From NCBI RefSeq assembly GCF_020176955.2, contig NZ_JAIUCZ020000011.1, positions 62,001-126,000 on the forward strand: 64,000 nt of DNA, in the 5' to 3' direction. Below, piece after piece: positions 41,786 to 50,405 of this stretch. The notes under the pieces are model-generated. The model searched no databases, was not told the DNA's origin, and worked only from the letters and a program-made list of their open reading frames with translations. Source of the stretch: Nocardia sp. alder85J. Lineage in GTDB: Bacteria; Actinomycetota; Actinomycetes; Mycobacteriales; Mycobacteriaceae. The first letter of the stretch is position 1; each line of letters opens with the position of its first letter. The position numbers were made by a program, and so were the translations under genes.

Positions 41786-43057
41786 ATGACTGCTCCCACT
41801 GCCACCGAATCGGACCAGGACGTCCGCGCGGTGGTGCACGACGCGGCGCGGCGGGCCCGGGTGGCGTCGCGCACGCTCGCCCAGTTGACCACCCAGGCCA
41901 AGAACACCGCGCTGCACGCCGCCGCCGATGCCATGCTCGCCGCGAAGCAGCGCGTGCTCGCCGCCAACGCGGAGGACATCGAGATCGCGAAGGCCGGTGG
42001 CACCGCCGAGTCGCTGCTCGACCGGCTGCGGCTGACCGAGGCCCGGCTCGACGGCATCGCCTCCGGCCTGCGGCAGGTGGCGACCCTGCCGGATCCGGTG
42101 GGCGTGGTGGTGCGGGGCTCGACGCTGCCGAACGGCTTGGAGATCAAGCAGGTCCGGGTGCCGCTGGGAGTGGTCGGCATGGTGTACGAGGCCCGGCCGA
42201 ACGTCACGGTCGACGCGTTCGGGCTGGCGCTGAAGTCCGGCAACGCGGCGCTGCTGCGCGGGTCCTCGTCGGCGGCGCGGTCGAATGCCGCGCTGGTCGA
42301 GGTGCTGCGCGCGGCGCTGGCCGGCCAGGGCGTGCCCGAGGACGCGGTGCAACTGCTGCCCAGTGCGGACCGTTCCAGCGTCACCCATCTCATCCAGGCC
42401 CGCGGCTTGGTCGACGTGGTCATCCCGCGCGGCGGCGCCGGGCTGATCAATGCGGTCGTCCGCGACGCACAGGTGCCCACCATCGAGACCGGCACCGGTA
42501 ACTGCCACGTCTACGTGCACGCCGCCGCCGATCTGGACATGGCCGAGGCCATCCTGCTCAACTCGAAGACCCGTCGCCCCAGCGTCTGCAACACCGCCGA
42601 GACCGTCCTGGTCGATCGGGCGGTGGCGGAGGTCGCCGTGCCGCGGCTGATCGGCGCGCTGGAGCAGGCCGGAGTCACCATCCACGGCGATCTGCCGGGC
42701 CTGGTGCCGGCCACCGACGAGGATTGGGCCGACGAGTACCTCTCGCTCGACATCGCCCTCAAGGTGGTCGACGATCTCTACGCGGCCGTCGAGCACATCA
42801 ATCATTGGGGCACCGGGCACACCGAGGCCATCGTCACCGGTGACCTCCGCGCGGCTCGCGAGTTCACCGCTCGGGTCGACGCGGCGGCCGTCATGGTCAA
42901 CGCGTCCACCGCGTTCACCGACGGCGAGGAGTTCGGATTCGGCGCCGAGATCGGCATTTCGACGCAGAAACTGCACGCTCGCGGGCCGATGGCGCTGCCG
43001 GAGCTCACCTCCACCAAATGGATCGTGTGGGGAGACGGGCAGACTCGTCCGGCCTGA
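41786..43057 (+). CDS. proA: Gamma-glutamyl phosphate reductase
   Basis: ProA reduces gamma-glutamyl phosphate to glutamate 5-semialdehyde with NADPH, the second step of proline synthesis. The 423-residue aldehyde-dehydrogenase-fold protein has the catalytic Cys268 in PSVCNTAET, VIPRGGAGLI, GTGNCHVYVH and FGFGAEIGISTQK. Length is normal. It is separated from proB by about 20 kb of accessory genes and has its own promoter. Confidence 0.96.
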   Translation: MTAPTATESDQDVRAVVHDAARRARVASRTLAQLTTQAKNTALHAAADAMLAAKQRVLAANAEDIEIAKAGGTAESLLDRLRLTEARLDGIASGLRQVATLPDPVGVVVRGSTLPNGLEIKQVRVPLGVVGMVYEARPNVTVDAFGLALKSGNAALLRGSSSAARSNAALVEVLRAALAGQGVPEDAVQLLPSADRSSVTHLIQARGLVDVVIPRGGAGLINAVVRDAQVPTIETGTGNCHVYVHAAADLDMAEAILLNSKTRRPSVCNTAETVLVDRAVAEVAVPRLIGALEQAGVTIHGDLPGLVPATDEDWADEYLSLDIALKVVDDLYAAVEHINHWGTGHTEAIVTGDLRAAREFTARVDAAAVMVNASTAFTDGEEFGFGAEIGISTQKLHARGPMALPELTSTKWIVWGDGQTRPA

Positions 43058-43090
43058 ACGGGAGAGTGCTCGACGTCACACCGGGTATCT

Positions 43091-43107
43091 CACAGACCGG
43101 GTCTGTG
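43091..43107. promoter_or_regulatory. Perfect 17-bp palindrome between proA and the MoxR gene
   Basis: CACAGACC-G-GGTCTGTG is perfectly symmetric with a one-base centre, too tight for an RNA terminator loop without fraying. It suits a dimeric repressor. It lies about 110 bp before the MoxR start. Confidence 0.45.
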
Positions 43108-43183
43108 TGTAACTTCGAGAGTGGAGTTCTTTACGGTGCATACCTTATGTGTGCGCCGCGGCCCGTGAGCCGGCAATGTGTAG

Positions 43184-43205
43184 GGAGTGAGTGATCGCTC
43201 ACTCC
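43184..43205. promoter_or_regulatory. Palindrome overlapping the MoxR leader
   Basis: Arms GGAGTGAG and CTCACTCC flank a 6-bp centre containing GATC. The site ends 4 nt before the GGAGG ribosome-binding site. It could be an operator or an mRNA hairpin affecting initiation. Confidence 0.45.
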
Positions 43206-43216
43206 AAAGGAGGACC

Positions 43217-44098
43217 GTGACGGTGCAGAGCGCAGTGCACGAGCCGATCTTCACCTCGGTCGACGATGTGATCGACCGCTTGGCGACGACCGGCTATCTG
43301 GCCGACAAGGCGACAGCCACCTCGGTGTTCCTGGCCGACCGGCTGGGCAAGCCGTTGCTGATCGAGGGCCCGGCCGGTGTCGGCAAGACCGAGCTGTCGC
43401 GCGCGGTCGCGCAGGTGGCCGATGCCGAACTGGTGCGGTTGCAGTGCTACGAGGGCATCGATGAGGCCCGCGCGCTGTACGAGTGGAACCACGCCAAGCA
43501 GATCCTGCGTATCCAGGCATCGAGCGAGTCCGGCTGGGAGGAGACGAAGTCCGACGTCTTCAGCGAGGAGTTCCTGCTGTCGCGGCCGTTGCTGACCGCG
43601 ATCCGGCGGGCCGACCCCACGGTGCTGCTCATCGACGAGGCCGACAAGGCCGACGTCGAGATCGAGGGCCTGATGCTGGAGGTGCTCAGCGACTTCGCCG
43701 TCACCGTGCCCGAACTGGGCACCATCACCGCCACCCGGCGGCCGTTCGTGGTGCTCACCTCCAACGCCACCCGCGAACTGTCGGAGGCGCTGAAGCGGCG
43801 CTGCCTCTATCTGTACATCGACTTCCCCGCCGAGGAACTCGAGCTGCGCATCCTGGCCAGCCGGGTGCCGGAATTGCAGCCCGCGGTGGCGGCGCAGCTG
43901 GTACGGATCGTGCATGTGCTGCGCGGCATGCAGTTGAAGAAGCTGCCGTCGGTCGCCGAATCCATCGACTGGGGTCACACGTTGCTGGCGCTCGGGACCA
44001 AGGATCTCGACGACAAGACCGTGCGCGCCACCCTGGGCGTCGTGCTCAAACATCAGAGCGACCATCAGCGCGCGCTGTCCGAGCTGAAGCTGGCGTGA
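43217..44098 (+). CDS. MoxR-family AAA+ ATPase
   Basis: The 293-residue AAA+ protein has Walker A GPAGVGKT (Lys57-Thr58), Walker B VLLIDEADKAD, sensor SNATRELSEAL and arginine-finger region RRCLYLYIDFP. MoxR proteins act as chaperones or metal-insertion factors with a VWA partner. The partner gene overlaps by one base (TGATG). The start may be GTG 43217 or 43223; GGAGG at 43209-43213 is 3 or 9 nt away. Both homologues lie next to proA in M. tuberculosis (Rv2426c-Rv2425c). Confidence 0.88.
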   Translation: MTVQSAVHEPIFTSVDDVIDRLATTGYLADKATATSVFLADRLGKPLLIEGPAGVGKTELSRAVAQVADAELVRLQCYEGIDEARALYEWNHAKQILRIQASSESGWEETKSDVFSEEFLLSRPLLTAIRRADPTVLLIDEADKADVEIEGLMLEVLSDFAVTVPELGTITATRRPFVVLTSNATRELSEALKRRCLYLYIDFPAEELELRILASRVPELQPAVAAQLVRIVHVLRGMQLKKLPSVAESIDWGHTLLALGTKDLDDKTVRATLGVVLKHQSDHQRALSELKLA

Positions 44099-45552
44099 TG
44101 TTCGGCGGCAAGGCCCGGCCGGCGGCGCCGCCGAACGCCACCGACACCGTGCTCGATCCCCCCGAGCACGGCCTGTCCGGTCACCTGGTCCAATTCGTGG
44201 AAGCGATGCGCGCCAAGGGAATTCCGGTGGGCCCCTCGGAGACGGTCGATGCCGGTCAGGTCCTCACCGTGCTCGATCTGATGGACCGCGAGATGTTGCG
44301 GGAGGGGCTGGCGTGCTCGCTGCTGCGGCGGCCGTCGCAGCGGGCCACCTTCGACGGCCTGTTCGATCTGTGGTTCCCGGCTGCGCTGGGCGAGCGCACC
44401 GAGGCCATGGATGTGGAACTGCCCCGGACCGCGGACGGCTCGGTCGACATCCAGGCGCTGCGCCGGATGCTGGCCGAACTGCTGGCCGCCGATCCGACCC
44501 CGGAACAGCAACGGCAACTCCAGGCGCTGGCGGCGCAGATGGTCGAGCAGATGGGCCGGTACGACTCGCTGAAGGGGCCGTCTTTCTCCGCCTATCAGAC
44601 CCTCAAGGACGTCCAGCCCGAGGTGCTGATCAGCAAGATCATCGCGGGACTGGCTGCGGGCCTGGACGATTCGGACTTCGATACCGAGGTCGCCCGGCGC
44701 GCGGCCCGGGAGCGGGTGCAGCGGTTCCGCGGCACCGTCGAGGCGGAGACCCGTCGGCGCGTGGCGGAACGCCTGGGCCGGGAACGGGTTTCGTCGTACG
44801 GCGTGCAGCGGCAGGCGGAAGACGCGGACTTCCTTCGCATTTCGGAGGCGGAGCTGGCCGAGCTGCGCCGCAGCAGTCAGCGGCTGGCCCGGGTGCTGGC
44901 CTCGCGGCTGGCCGCTCGTCGCCGGCGCTCCCGGCGTGGTGAGATCGATCTGCGCAAGACGCTGCGCAAGTCGATGTCCACCGGCGGTGTCCCGATCACG
45001 CTGGCCACCCGCAAACCCCGGCCGGGCCGCCCGGATCTGGTGCTGCTGTGCGACATCTCCGGATCGGTGGCCGGTTTCTCCAGTTTCACCATGCTGCTGG
45101 TGGATTCGCTGCGGGAGCGGTTCTCCCGGGTGCGGATCTTCGCCTTCGTGGACCGCACCGACGAGGTGACCCACCTCTTCGATCAGATCACCCCGCTGGA
45201 CCAGGTGACCCGGCGCATCTTCACCGAGACGAACGTGGTCGGCATCGAGGGCCACTCCGACTACGGCACCGCGCTGAAGGGCTTCGCGGCGGACTTCCCC
45301 GACGCCGTGACCAGCCGCAGCTCGCTGCTGATCCTCGGCGACGCCCGCACCAACTACCGCGATCCGGCGCTGGGCACCCTCGAACAGCTGGTGGATACGG
45401 CCAAACACGCGTACTGGCTGAATCCGGAGGCGGAGAAGATGTGGGGCACCGGTGATTCCGCGGCCCAGCGGTACGCGCGGGTGATCGAGATGCACGAGTG
45501 CCGTTCGGCCCGGCAGCTCACCGCCGTGGTGAGCCGCCTGCTACCGGTCTAG
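44098..45552 (+). CDS. VWA-domain (CoxE-like) partner of MoxR
   Basis: The 484-residue protein has a C-terminal von Willebrand A domain with the MIDAS motif DISGS (Asp319-Ser323), then a metal-site region FVDRTDEV and HSDYGTAL. An N-terminal helical region and a very Arg-rich linker (about 235-290) precede it. CoxE-like VWA proteins pair with MoxR ATPases to mature an unknown target enzyme. It is translationally coupled to the MoxR gene. No obvious target enzyme adjoins it. Confidence 0.88.
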   Translation: MFGGKARPAAPPNATDTVLDPPEHGLSGHLVQFVEAMRAKGIPVGPSETVDAGQVLTVLDLMDREMLREGLACSLLRRPSQRATFDGLFDLWFPAALGERTEAMDVELPRTADGSVDIQALRRMLAELLAADPTPEQQRQLQALAAQMVEQMGRYDSLKGPSFSAYQTLKDVQPEVLISKIIAGLAAGLDDSDFDTEVARRAARERVQRFRGTVEAETRRRVAERLGRERVSSYGVQRQAEDADFLRISEAELAELRRSSQRLARVLASRLAARRRRSRRGEIDLRKTLRKSMSTGGVPITLATRKPRPGRPDLVLLCDISGSVAGFSSFTMLLVDSLRERFSRVRIFAFVDRTDEVTHLFDQITPLDQVTRRIFTETNVVGIEGHSDYGTALKGFAADFPDAVTSRSSLLILGDARTNYRDPALGTLEQLVDTAKHAYWLNPEAEKMWGTGDSAAQRYARVIEMHECRSARQLTAVVSRLLPV

Positions 45553-45630
45553 CCGGGCGGGATGAAGCTGATGCCGGGTTTGTGGCATGTTGTCCGTTCG
45601 GCCGGGCCCGAGCGCGGATGGCCGGGTCGG

Positions 45631-45636
45631 TAAGCT
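45631..45636 (+). promoter_or_regulatory. -10 box for leaderless nadD
   Basis: TAAGCT ends 8 nt before GTG 45645. Confidence 0.4.
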
Positions 45637-45644
45637 CGACGGTT

Positions 45645-46289
45645 GTGCAAGAGACAGGCCGGCGCAAACTGGGCGTGATGGGTGGCACCTTCGACCCGAT
45701 CCATCACGGTCACCTGGTCGCGGCCAGCGAGGTCGCCAACCGCTTCGATCTCGACGAGGTGATCTTCGTCCCCACCGGGCAACCGTGGCAGAAGACCGCC
45801 AAACAGGTCAGCGCCGCCGAGGACCGCTATCTGATGACCGTGATCGCCACCGCCTCCAACCCGCGGTTCTCGGTCAGCCGGGTCGACATCGACCGAGGTA
45901 CGCTCACCTACACCGTCGACACGCTGCGTGACCTGCAACGACAGTATCCCGATGCCGACTTGTACTTCATCACGGGTGCGGACGCGCTCGCCAACATCCT
46001 GACATGGCAGGATTGGGCCGAGTTGTTCGAGCTGGCGAAATTCGTCGGCGTGAGCCGACCGGGGTACGAACTGAATATCGATCAACTGGAGCAGCACCTG
46101 CGGGACAGCCCGCCGGATGCGCTCACCGTCATCGAGATCCCGGCTCTGGCGATCTCGTCGAGCGAATGCCGGCGCCGCGCCGCGGAGGGTCGCCCGGTGT
46201 GGTACCTCGTCCCGGACGGCGTCGTGCAGTACATATCGAAGCGGCACCTCTACGTGCCGGGAGGGAACGGAAAGGTGGCACAGGCATGA
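45645..46289 (+). CDS. nadD: Nicotinate-nucleotide adenylyltransferase
   Basis: NadD adenylates nicotinate mononucleotide in NAD synthesis. The 214-residue protein has the nucleotidyltransferase motif GGTFDPIHHGHL near the N-terminus, YFITGADALANILTW in the middle and the ISSSECRRR motif near the end. I use GTG 45645 (MQETGRRKLGVMGG), which sits right before the fold. The frame is open upstream, but that part has no family match. It heads nadD-rsfS-gpgP-octT, four tightly packed genes. Confidence 0.94.
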   Translation: MQETGRRKLGVMGGTFDPIHHGHLVAASEVANRFDLDEVIFVPTGQPWQKTAKQVSAAEDRYLMTVIATASNPRFSVSRVDIDRGTLTYTVDTLRDLQRQYPDADLYFITGADALANILTWQDWAELFELAKFVGVSRPGYELNIDQLEQHLRDSPPDALTVIEIPALAISSSECRRRAAEGRPVWYLVPDGVVQYISKRHLYVPGGNGKVAQA

Positions 46290-46320
46290 GAGGTCGGGCG
46301 CGACGTCGAGGCGTCGCCGT

Positions 46321-46719
46321 ATGACGGCGACTACCGGTGCGGTCGAGATGGCCCGGGTCGCCGCGCGGGCGGCCGACGAGAAACTGGCCGTCGACGTGGT
46401 GGTGCTCGACGTCTCCGAGCAATTGGTGATCACGGACTGCTTCGTGATCGCCTCGGCGCCGAACGAGCGGCAGGTCAACGCCATCGTCGACAACGTCGAG
46501 GAGAAACTACGGCTGACCGGGCACAAGCCCGTCCGCCGTGAGGGCACCCGCGAGGGGCGCTGGGTGCTGCTCGACTATGTCGAGGTCGTCGTGCACGTCC
46601 AGCACAGCGACGAGCGCAGTTTCTATGCGCTGGAGCGGCTTTGGAAGGACTGCCCGGTGGTCGAGGTCGACGGGCTCGGTGGTCCGCAGCCTGCGGACGG
46701 CACCGGAGAGCCCGCGTGA
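46321..46719 (+). CDS. rsfS: Ribosomal silencing factor RsfS
   Basis: RsfS (DUF143) binds L14 and blocks subunit joining during starvation. The 132-residue protein shows LAVDVVVLDVSEQLVITDCFVIAS, the GRWVLLDYVEVVVHVQ core and FYALERLWKDCP. ATG 46321 is the first Met before the fold. It follows nadD by 31 nt, and its stop overlaps the gpgP start (GTGA). Confidence 0.93.
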   Translation: MTATTGAVEMARVAARAADEKLAVDVVVLDVSEQLVITDCFVIASAPNERQVNAIVDNVEEKLRLTGHKPVRREGTREGRWVLLDYVEVVVHVQHSDERSFYALERLWKDCPVVEVDGLGGPQPADGTGEPA

Positions 46720-47453
46720 ACCTGGTTCCCGACGACGGGGCCGCCCCCGTGCAGTACGACGACGAGTCGCCCGAGATCGGCCTCGCTCGTCGCGCGAGCC
46801 GCCATGCCCACGTGCGGCGGCTGGTCCTGCTCCGGCACGGACAGACCGAATGGAACGCCTCCGACCGGATGCAGGGGCAGATCGACACCGATCTCAGCGA
46901 GGTGGGGCGGCAGCAGGCCAAGGACGCCGCCCGCGAGCTGGTGTCCAGCGACGCCATTGCCATCATCTCGTCGGATCTGCGGCGGGCCTACGACACCGCG
47001 GTGGCGCTGGCCGACCACACCAAGGTGGACGTGGTGCGCGACCCGCGGCTGCGGGAGACCAGCCTCGGCGAGTGGGAGGGCCTGACCCACCACGACGTCG
47101 ACGCCCGCTATCCGGGCGCTCGGCTGACCTGGCGGATGAACGCCGGCTTCACCCCGCCCGGCGGGGAGAGCAAGCTCGAGGTGGGCGCCCGCGCACTGCC
47201 GGTCGTGAGCGAGCTGTTTGCCGCGCGCGCCGACTGGCCCGGCCGTACCATCATCCTCGTCGCGCACGGCGGGCTGATCGCCGCGTTGACCGCTGCGCTG
47301 CTCGACCTGCCCCGCGAACACTGGCCGATCTTCGGTGGACTGGCCAATACCAGCTGGGTGCAGCTGAGCAGCCACGGTCCCAGCTTCGAGCAGCCCGGGT
47401 GGCGACTCGATGTTTGGAACGCGGCGGCGAAGGTAGCACCTGATGTCCTCTGA
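46716..47453 (+). CDS. gpgP: Glucosyl-3-phosphoglycerate phosphatase
   Basis: This is a 245-residue histidine-phosphatase-superfamily protein. Its LVLLRHGQTEWN motif holds the catalytic His41, with later SSDLRRAYDTA, RETSLGEWEG and the second His in VAHGG. GpgP dephosphorylates glucosyl-3-phosphoglycerate to glucosylglycerate, the start of methylglucose lipopolysaccharide synthesis. The assignment rests on synteny with Rv2419c between rsfS and octT. The first 30 residues are an extra acidic head. The start is GTG 46716. Confidence 0.88.
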   Translation: MNLVPDDGAAPVQYDDESPEIGLARRASRHAHVRRLVLLRHGQTEWNASDRMQGQIDTDLSEVGRQQAKDAARELVSSDAIAIISSDLRRAYDTAVALADHTKVDVVRDPRLRETSLGEWEGLTHHDVDARYPGARLTWRMNAGFTPPGGESKLEVGARALPVVSELFAARADWPGRTIILVAHGGLIAALTAALLDLPREHWPIFGGLANTSWVQLSSHGPSFEQPGWRLDVWNAAAKVAPDVL

Positions 47454-49404
47454 GAACCTGTCTTCCGACGACCGGGACGAACCGGTCCGGCAGGTGACCG
47501 ATGAACTGCTCCGCAAGGCGTCCGAGGGGCCGGTACGGCACCTCCCGGACGCGCTGTTCGGCGGACCCACACCGGAAACGGCTGTGCGCCGGGCCGATCG
47601 GCCCGACGCCGACCCCGGCGTGGTCTCCGACGAACTGCTGCGCAAGGCCTCCAGCGGGCCGATTCGGCAACTGCCGGACCTGCTGTTCGGCGGCCCGGCG
47701 TCGGAGCCCGTTGCGCGGCACCGGGATTCCGGTGCGGTGGTGACCGGGCGCGGCGACGTCGGCGGCGACACGGCCGGGGCCGGTCCGCCGGATGCCGAGG
47801 GCAACTTACCCACGGCCCCCTCGCCGGGGGCCGGAGACACTGATTCGAACAACGAAATTCTCGGTACGGCAGCCGTTTCCGCTGCCCTCGGGGCGGCCGA
47901 CGCGGCCGCCCCGGCCGGCAACTCCGGCGGCGCATCGGCCGCCGGGGATACCGGTGCCACCACCGTGGCCTGCGATTCGGATGCCGCCACCGGTGCGGTG
48001 CCGGATGGTGCTGTCGTCGTGCGTGATTCGGTGCTGTCCGATCACGCGCGCGACCGCGCCGACCTGAACGAAGACGAGGTGGTGCCCATGTCCGGCGACT
48101 CGATCGACGCGGTCGCGGGAGGCGATGGTCCGATCGCGGTGCGCGATGCGGATACTGCCGAGGCACCGGAATCCGCCGTGGGCGCGTCGGACAGCGCGGA
48201 TGGCGGTGTGGGGGCGCCTGTTTCGGCCGCGCAGTCGGTGCGGGGCGACGATCACGAACTTTCCGGGGGTGTCGAGTTGCCAGATGCCGATGCGTCGCTG
48301 GCCGATGCACAGCTGGCAGTGCCCGTGGCTGCCGTCGATGCGGTTGCGGCGAACACCGACTCCGATGTGGGGCCGGCCGATGCCGATGTGGTTGTGACGG
48401 TTGCCGACACGCATGGGCAGTCGGCGGTCGCCGACGACGCTTCGACGGCCGGCGGCGAGATGACTGATGCTGATGCCCAGGTCGCTGCCCATGTGCTGGT
48501 GGCCGATGCCGACGTGACGATGGTTGCTCGTGCGGTTGCGGCCGAATCCGATGCGCCGGTGACCGTGGCTGCTGAGTCCGGCGCGGTTGCCGATGCGGTG
48601 ACCGGAGGTGACTGCGCGGTGTTCGGCGACGAGACGCTGGTTGCGGGTGAGACCGAAACCAGCGGGCGCGCTGGAGATTCCGAGCGGCCGGTGTTGATCG
48701 TGATCGCCGATTCGCTGTCCTATTACGGGCCGAAGGGCGGACTGCCCGCCGATGACGGCCGGATCTGGCCGAATCTCGTTGCCGCGGAGCTCGACTGGGA
48801 TGTCGAGCTGGTCGGTCGGGTGGGCTGGACCTGCCGGGATGCCTACTGGGCGCTGATCGGTGACCCGCGGGTGTGGGCGGCGGTGCCGCGGGCGGGTGCG
48901 GTGGTGTTCGCCACCGGCGGTATGGATTCGCTGCCCTCCCCGCTTCCGACGGCGCTGCGCGAGTTGATCCGCTATGTGCGCCCGCCGGGGCTGCGGCGCG
49001 TCGTGCGCGGCGGCTACCAGTGGTTGCAGCCGCGGCTGTCGAAGCTGGGCCGGCCGGTGGCGTTGCCGCCGTCGGTCAGCATCGACTATCTGGAGCAGTC
49101 GCGGAAGGCGCTGTCGCAGTTGCGGCCCGAGTTGCCGGTGGTGGGTGTGCTGCCGTCGGTGCACATCTGCGACGCCTACGGCCGGGTGCACGCCGGTCGC
49201 GAGCCGGCGGTGGCCGCGCTGGCGGAGTGGTCCGCGAAAACCGCTGTGCCGTTGGTCGATCTGGGTGAGGCCGTCCGTGATCACGTGTTCGCCGGTGAGG
49301 GCAATCCGGACGGAATCCATTGGGGCTTCGAAGGTCACGCCGCCGTCGCCCGGTCCATGGTGAAGGTGCTGTCGGAGGTGTGCGCCACCGAGGACCCGGC
49401 GTGA
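47443..49404 (+). CDS. octT: OctT-like SGNH acyltransferase with a very long N-terminal extension
   Basis: Residues ~415-653 are an SGNH-fold domain with the nucleophile in IADSLSYYG (Ser424) and the catalytic pair in DGIHW (Asp623, His626). By synteny with Rv2418c, after gpgP, it should be the octanoyltransferase that acylates diglucosylglycerate in methylglucose lipopolysaccharide synthesis. The M. tuberculosis protein is only about 250 residues. Here about 410 extra residues precede it. They begin with two copies of a 43-residue unit (DELLRKAS...LPD.LFGGP at about 18 and 61), then a long Ala/Asp/Val-rich stretch with lower third-position GC. ATG 47443 overlaps gpgP by 11 nt. Confidence 0.8.
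   Translation: MSSENLSSDDRDEPVRQVTDELLRKASEGPVRHLPDALFGGPTPETAVRRADRPDADPGVVSDELLRKASSGPIRQLPDLLFGGPASEPVARHRDSGAVVTGRGDVGGDTAGAGPPDAEGNLPTAPSPGAGDTDSNNEILGTAAVSAALGAADAAAPAGNSGGASAAGDTGATTVACDSDAATGAVPDGAVVVRDSVLSDHARDRADLNEDEVVPMSGDSIDAVAGGDGPIAVRDADTAEAPESAVGASDSADGGVGAPVSAAQSVRGDDHELSGGVELPDADASLADAQLAVPVAAVDAVAANTDSDVGPADADVVVTVADTHGQSAVADDASTAGGEMTDADAQVAAHVLVADADVTMVARAVAAESDAPVTVAAESGAVADAVTGGDCAVFGDETLVAGETETSGRAGDSERPVLIVIADSLSYYGPKGGLPADDGRIWPNLVAAELDWDVELVGRVGWTCRDAYWALIGDPRVWAAVPRAGAVVFATGGMDSLPSPLPTALRELIRYVRPPGLRRVVRGGYQWLQPRLSKLGRPVALPPSVSIDYLEQSRKALSQLRPELPVVGVLPSVHICDAYGRVHAGREPAVAALAEWSAKTAVPLVDLGEAVRDHVFAGEGNPDGIHWGFEGHAAVARSMVKVLSEVCATEDPA
47494..47715 (+). repeat. Two-copy 129-bp coding repeat in the octT extension
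   Basis: Units starting at 47494 and 47623 encode related segments: DELLRKASEGPVRHLPDALF, then DELLRKASSGPIRQLPDLLF. Both are followed by GGP. The spacing is 43 codons. The DNA copies have diverged at many third positions, so the protein sequence appears to be under selection. Confidence 0.7.
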
Positions 49405-49447
49405 GCGGTCGTGAACCGATGACGATCGTGCAGAGGGCCCGGTAGGC

Positions 49448-50281
49448 GTGGCTGTCGTGGTGGTGACGGATTCGTCCGCGAGCCTGCCCGCCGAGCTCTG
49501 CGACGAGCTGGGCGTCGTCGTCGTGCCGTTGCACGTGCTGGTGGACGGCCGGGAGGTGACCGATGAGGACGAGATCGACTACTCGTCCGCGACGGTGACG
49601 ACCTCGGCCCCCTCCCCGGGTGAGCTGTGCGCCGCCTATCGGCGGGCGCTCGCGCTCAGCGACGGCGACGGCGTGGTGGCCGTGCATCTTTCGCGGCAGC
49701 TGTCGGCCACGTGGGAGTCCGGCCGGCAGGCGATCCAGGAATTGGACGCGGGTGACCGGGTGCGGCTGGTGGATTCGCTGAGCGCGGGCCTGGGCACCGG
49801 ACTGGCGGTGCTGGCGGCGGCGCGGCGGGCACACGAAGGCGGTTCGCTGAAGCGGGTTTTCGAGGCCGCGGAGTCGGCGGCGGCCCGGGGACGCGCGTTC
49901 ATCATGGTCAATCGCACCGAGCAACTGCGGCGCGGCGGCCGCCTCAGCACCGCCGCGGCGTTCTTCGGCACCGAACTGGTCACCAAACCGCTGCTGCAAC
50001 TGGTCGACGGCCGGTTGGAGCTGCGGGAGAAGGCGCGGACCCGCTCCAAGGCGTACGCGAAACTCGTTGCGGCGGCGGTGGATGCGGCCGGTGCGGAGGG
50101 TGCGGCGGTCGCGGTGCAACATCTCGGCGCCCCCGACGCCGCGGAGAACATCGTCACCCGGCTCACCGAACTCGTCCCCGGCATCCACGAACTGATCACT
50201 GCCGAATTCGGCCCCAGCCTGGCCGTCCACCTCGGCCACGGCGCGGTCGGTGTGCTGGTGGTACCAGGCGGCTGCGACTGA
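49448..50281 (+). CDS. DegV-family fatty-acid-binding protein
   Basis: DegV proteins bind a fatty acid and, in Gram-positives, hand it to a fatty-acid kinase. The 277-residue protein begins MAVVVVTDSSASLPAE. It has TSAPSPGELCAAYRRAL, VHLSRQLSATWESG, LVDSLSAGLGTG and the RTEQLRRGGRLSTAAAFFG motif. Synteny is with Rv2417c. The start is GTG 49448, 44 nt after octT. A link between octanoyl transfer upstream and fatty-acid binding here is tempting but unproven. Confidence 0.9.
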   Translation: MAVVVVTDSSASLPAELCDELGVVVVPLHVLVDGREVTDEDEIDYSSATVTTSAPSPGELCAAYRRALALSDGDGVVAVHLSRQLSATWESGRQAIQELDAGDRVRLVDSLSAGLGTGLAVLAAARRAHEGGSLKRVFEAAESAAARGRAFIMVNRTEQLRRGGRLSTAAAFFGTELVTKPLLQLVDGRLELREKARTRSKAYAKLVAAAVDAAGAEGAAVAVQHLGAPDAAENIVTRLTELVPGIHELITAEFGPSLAVHLGHGAVGVLVVPGGCD

Positions 50282-50392
50282 ATCCACCGCCCCGGTGGCT
50301 CGGACGCCGGGCGTGTTGTCCACAGCCGGGGCACTGTCCCCAGTCCACTCGAATCCGCTGGTCGGCCCCGGGGCTGCCGGCTGTCGGTTGCC

Positions 50393-50398
50393 TAACGT
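50393..50398 (+). promoter_or_regulatory. -10 box for leaderless comEA
   Basis: TAACGT ends 7 nt before ATG 50406. Confidence 0.45.
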
Positions 50399-50405
50399 CA
50401 CCGGC

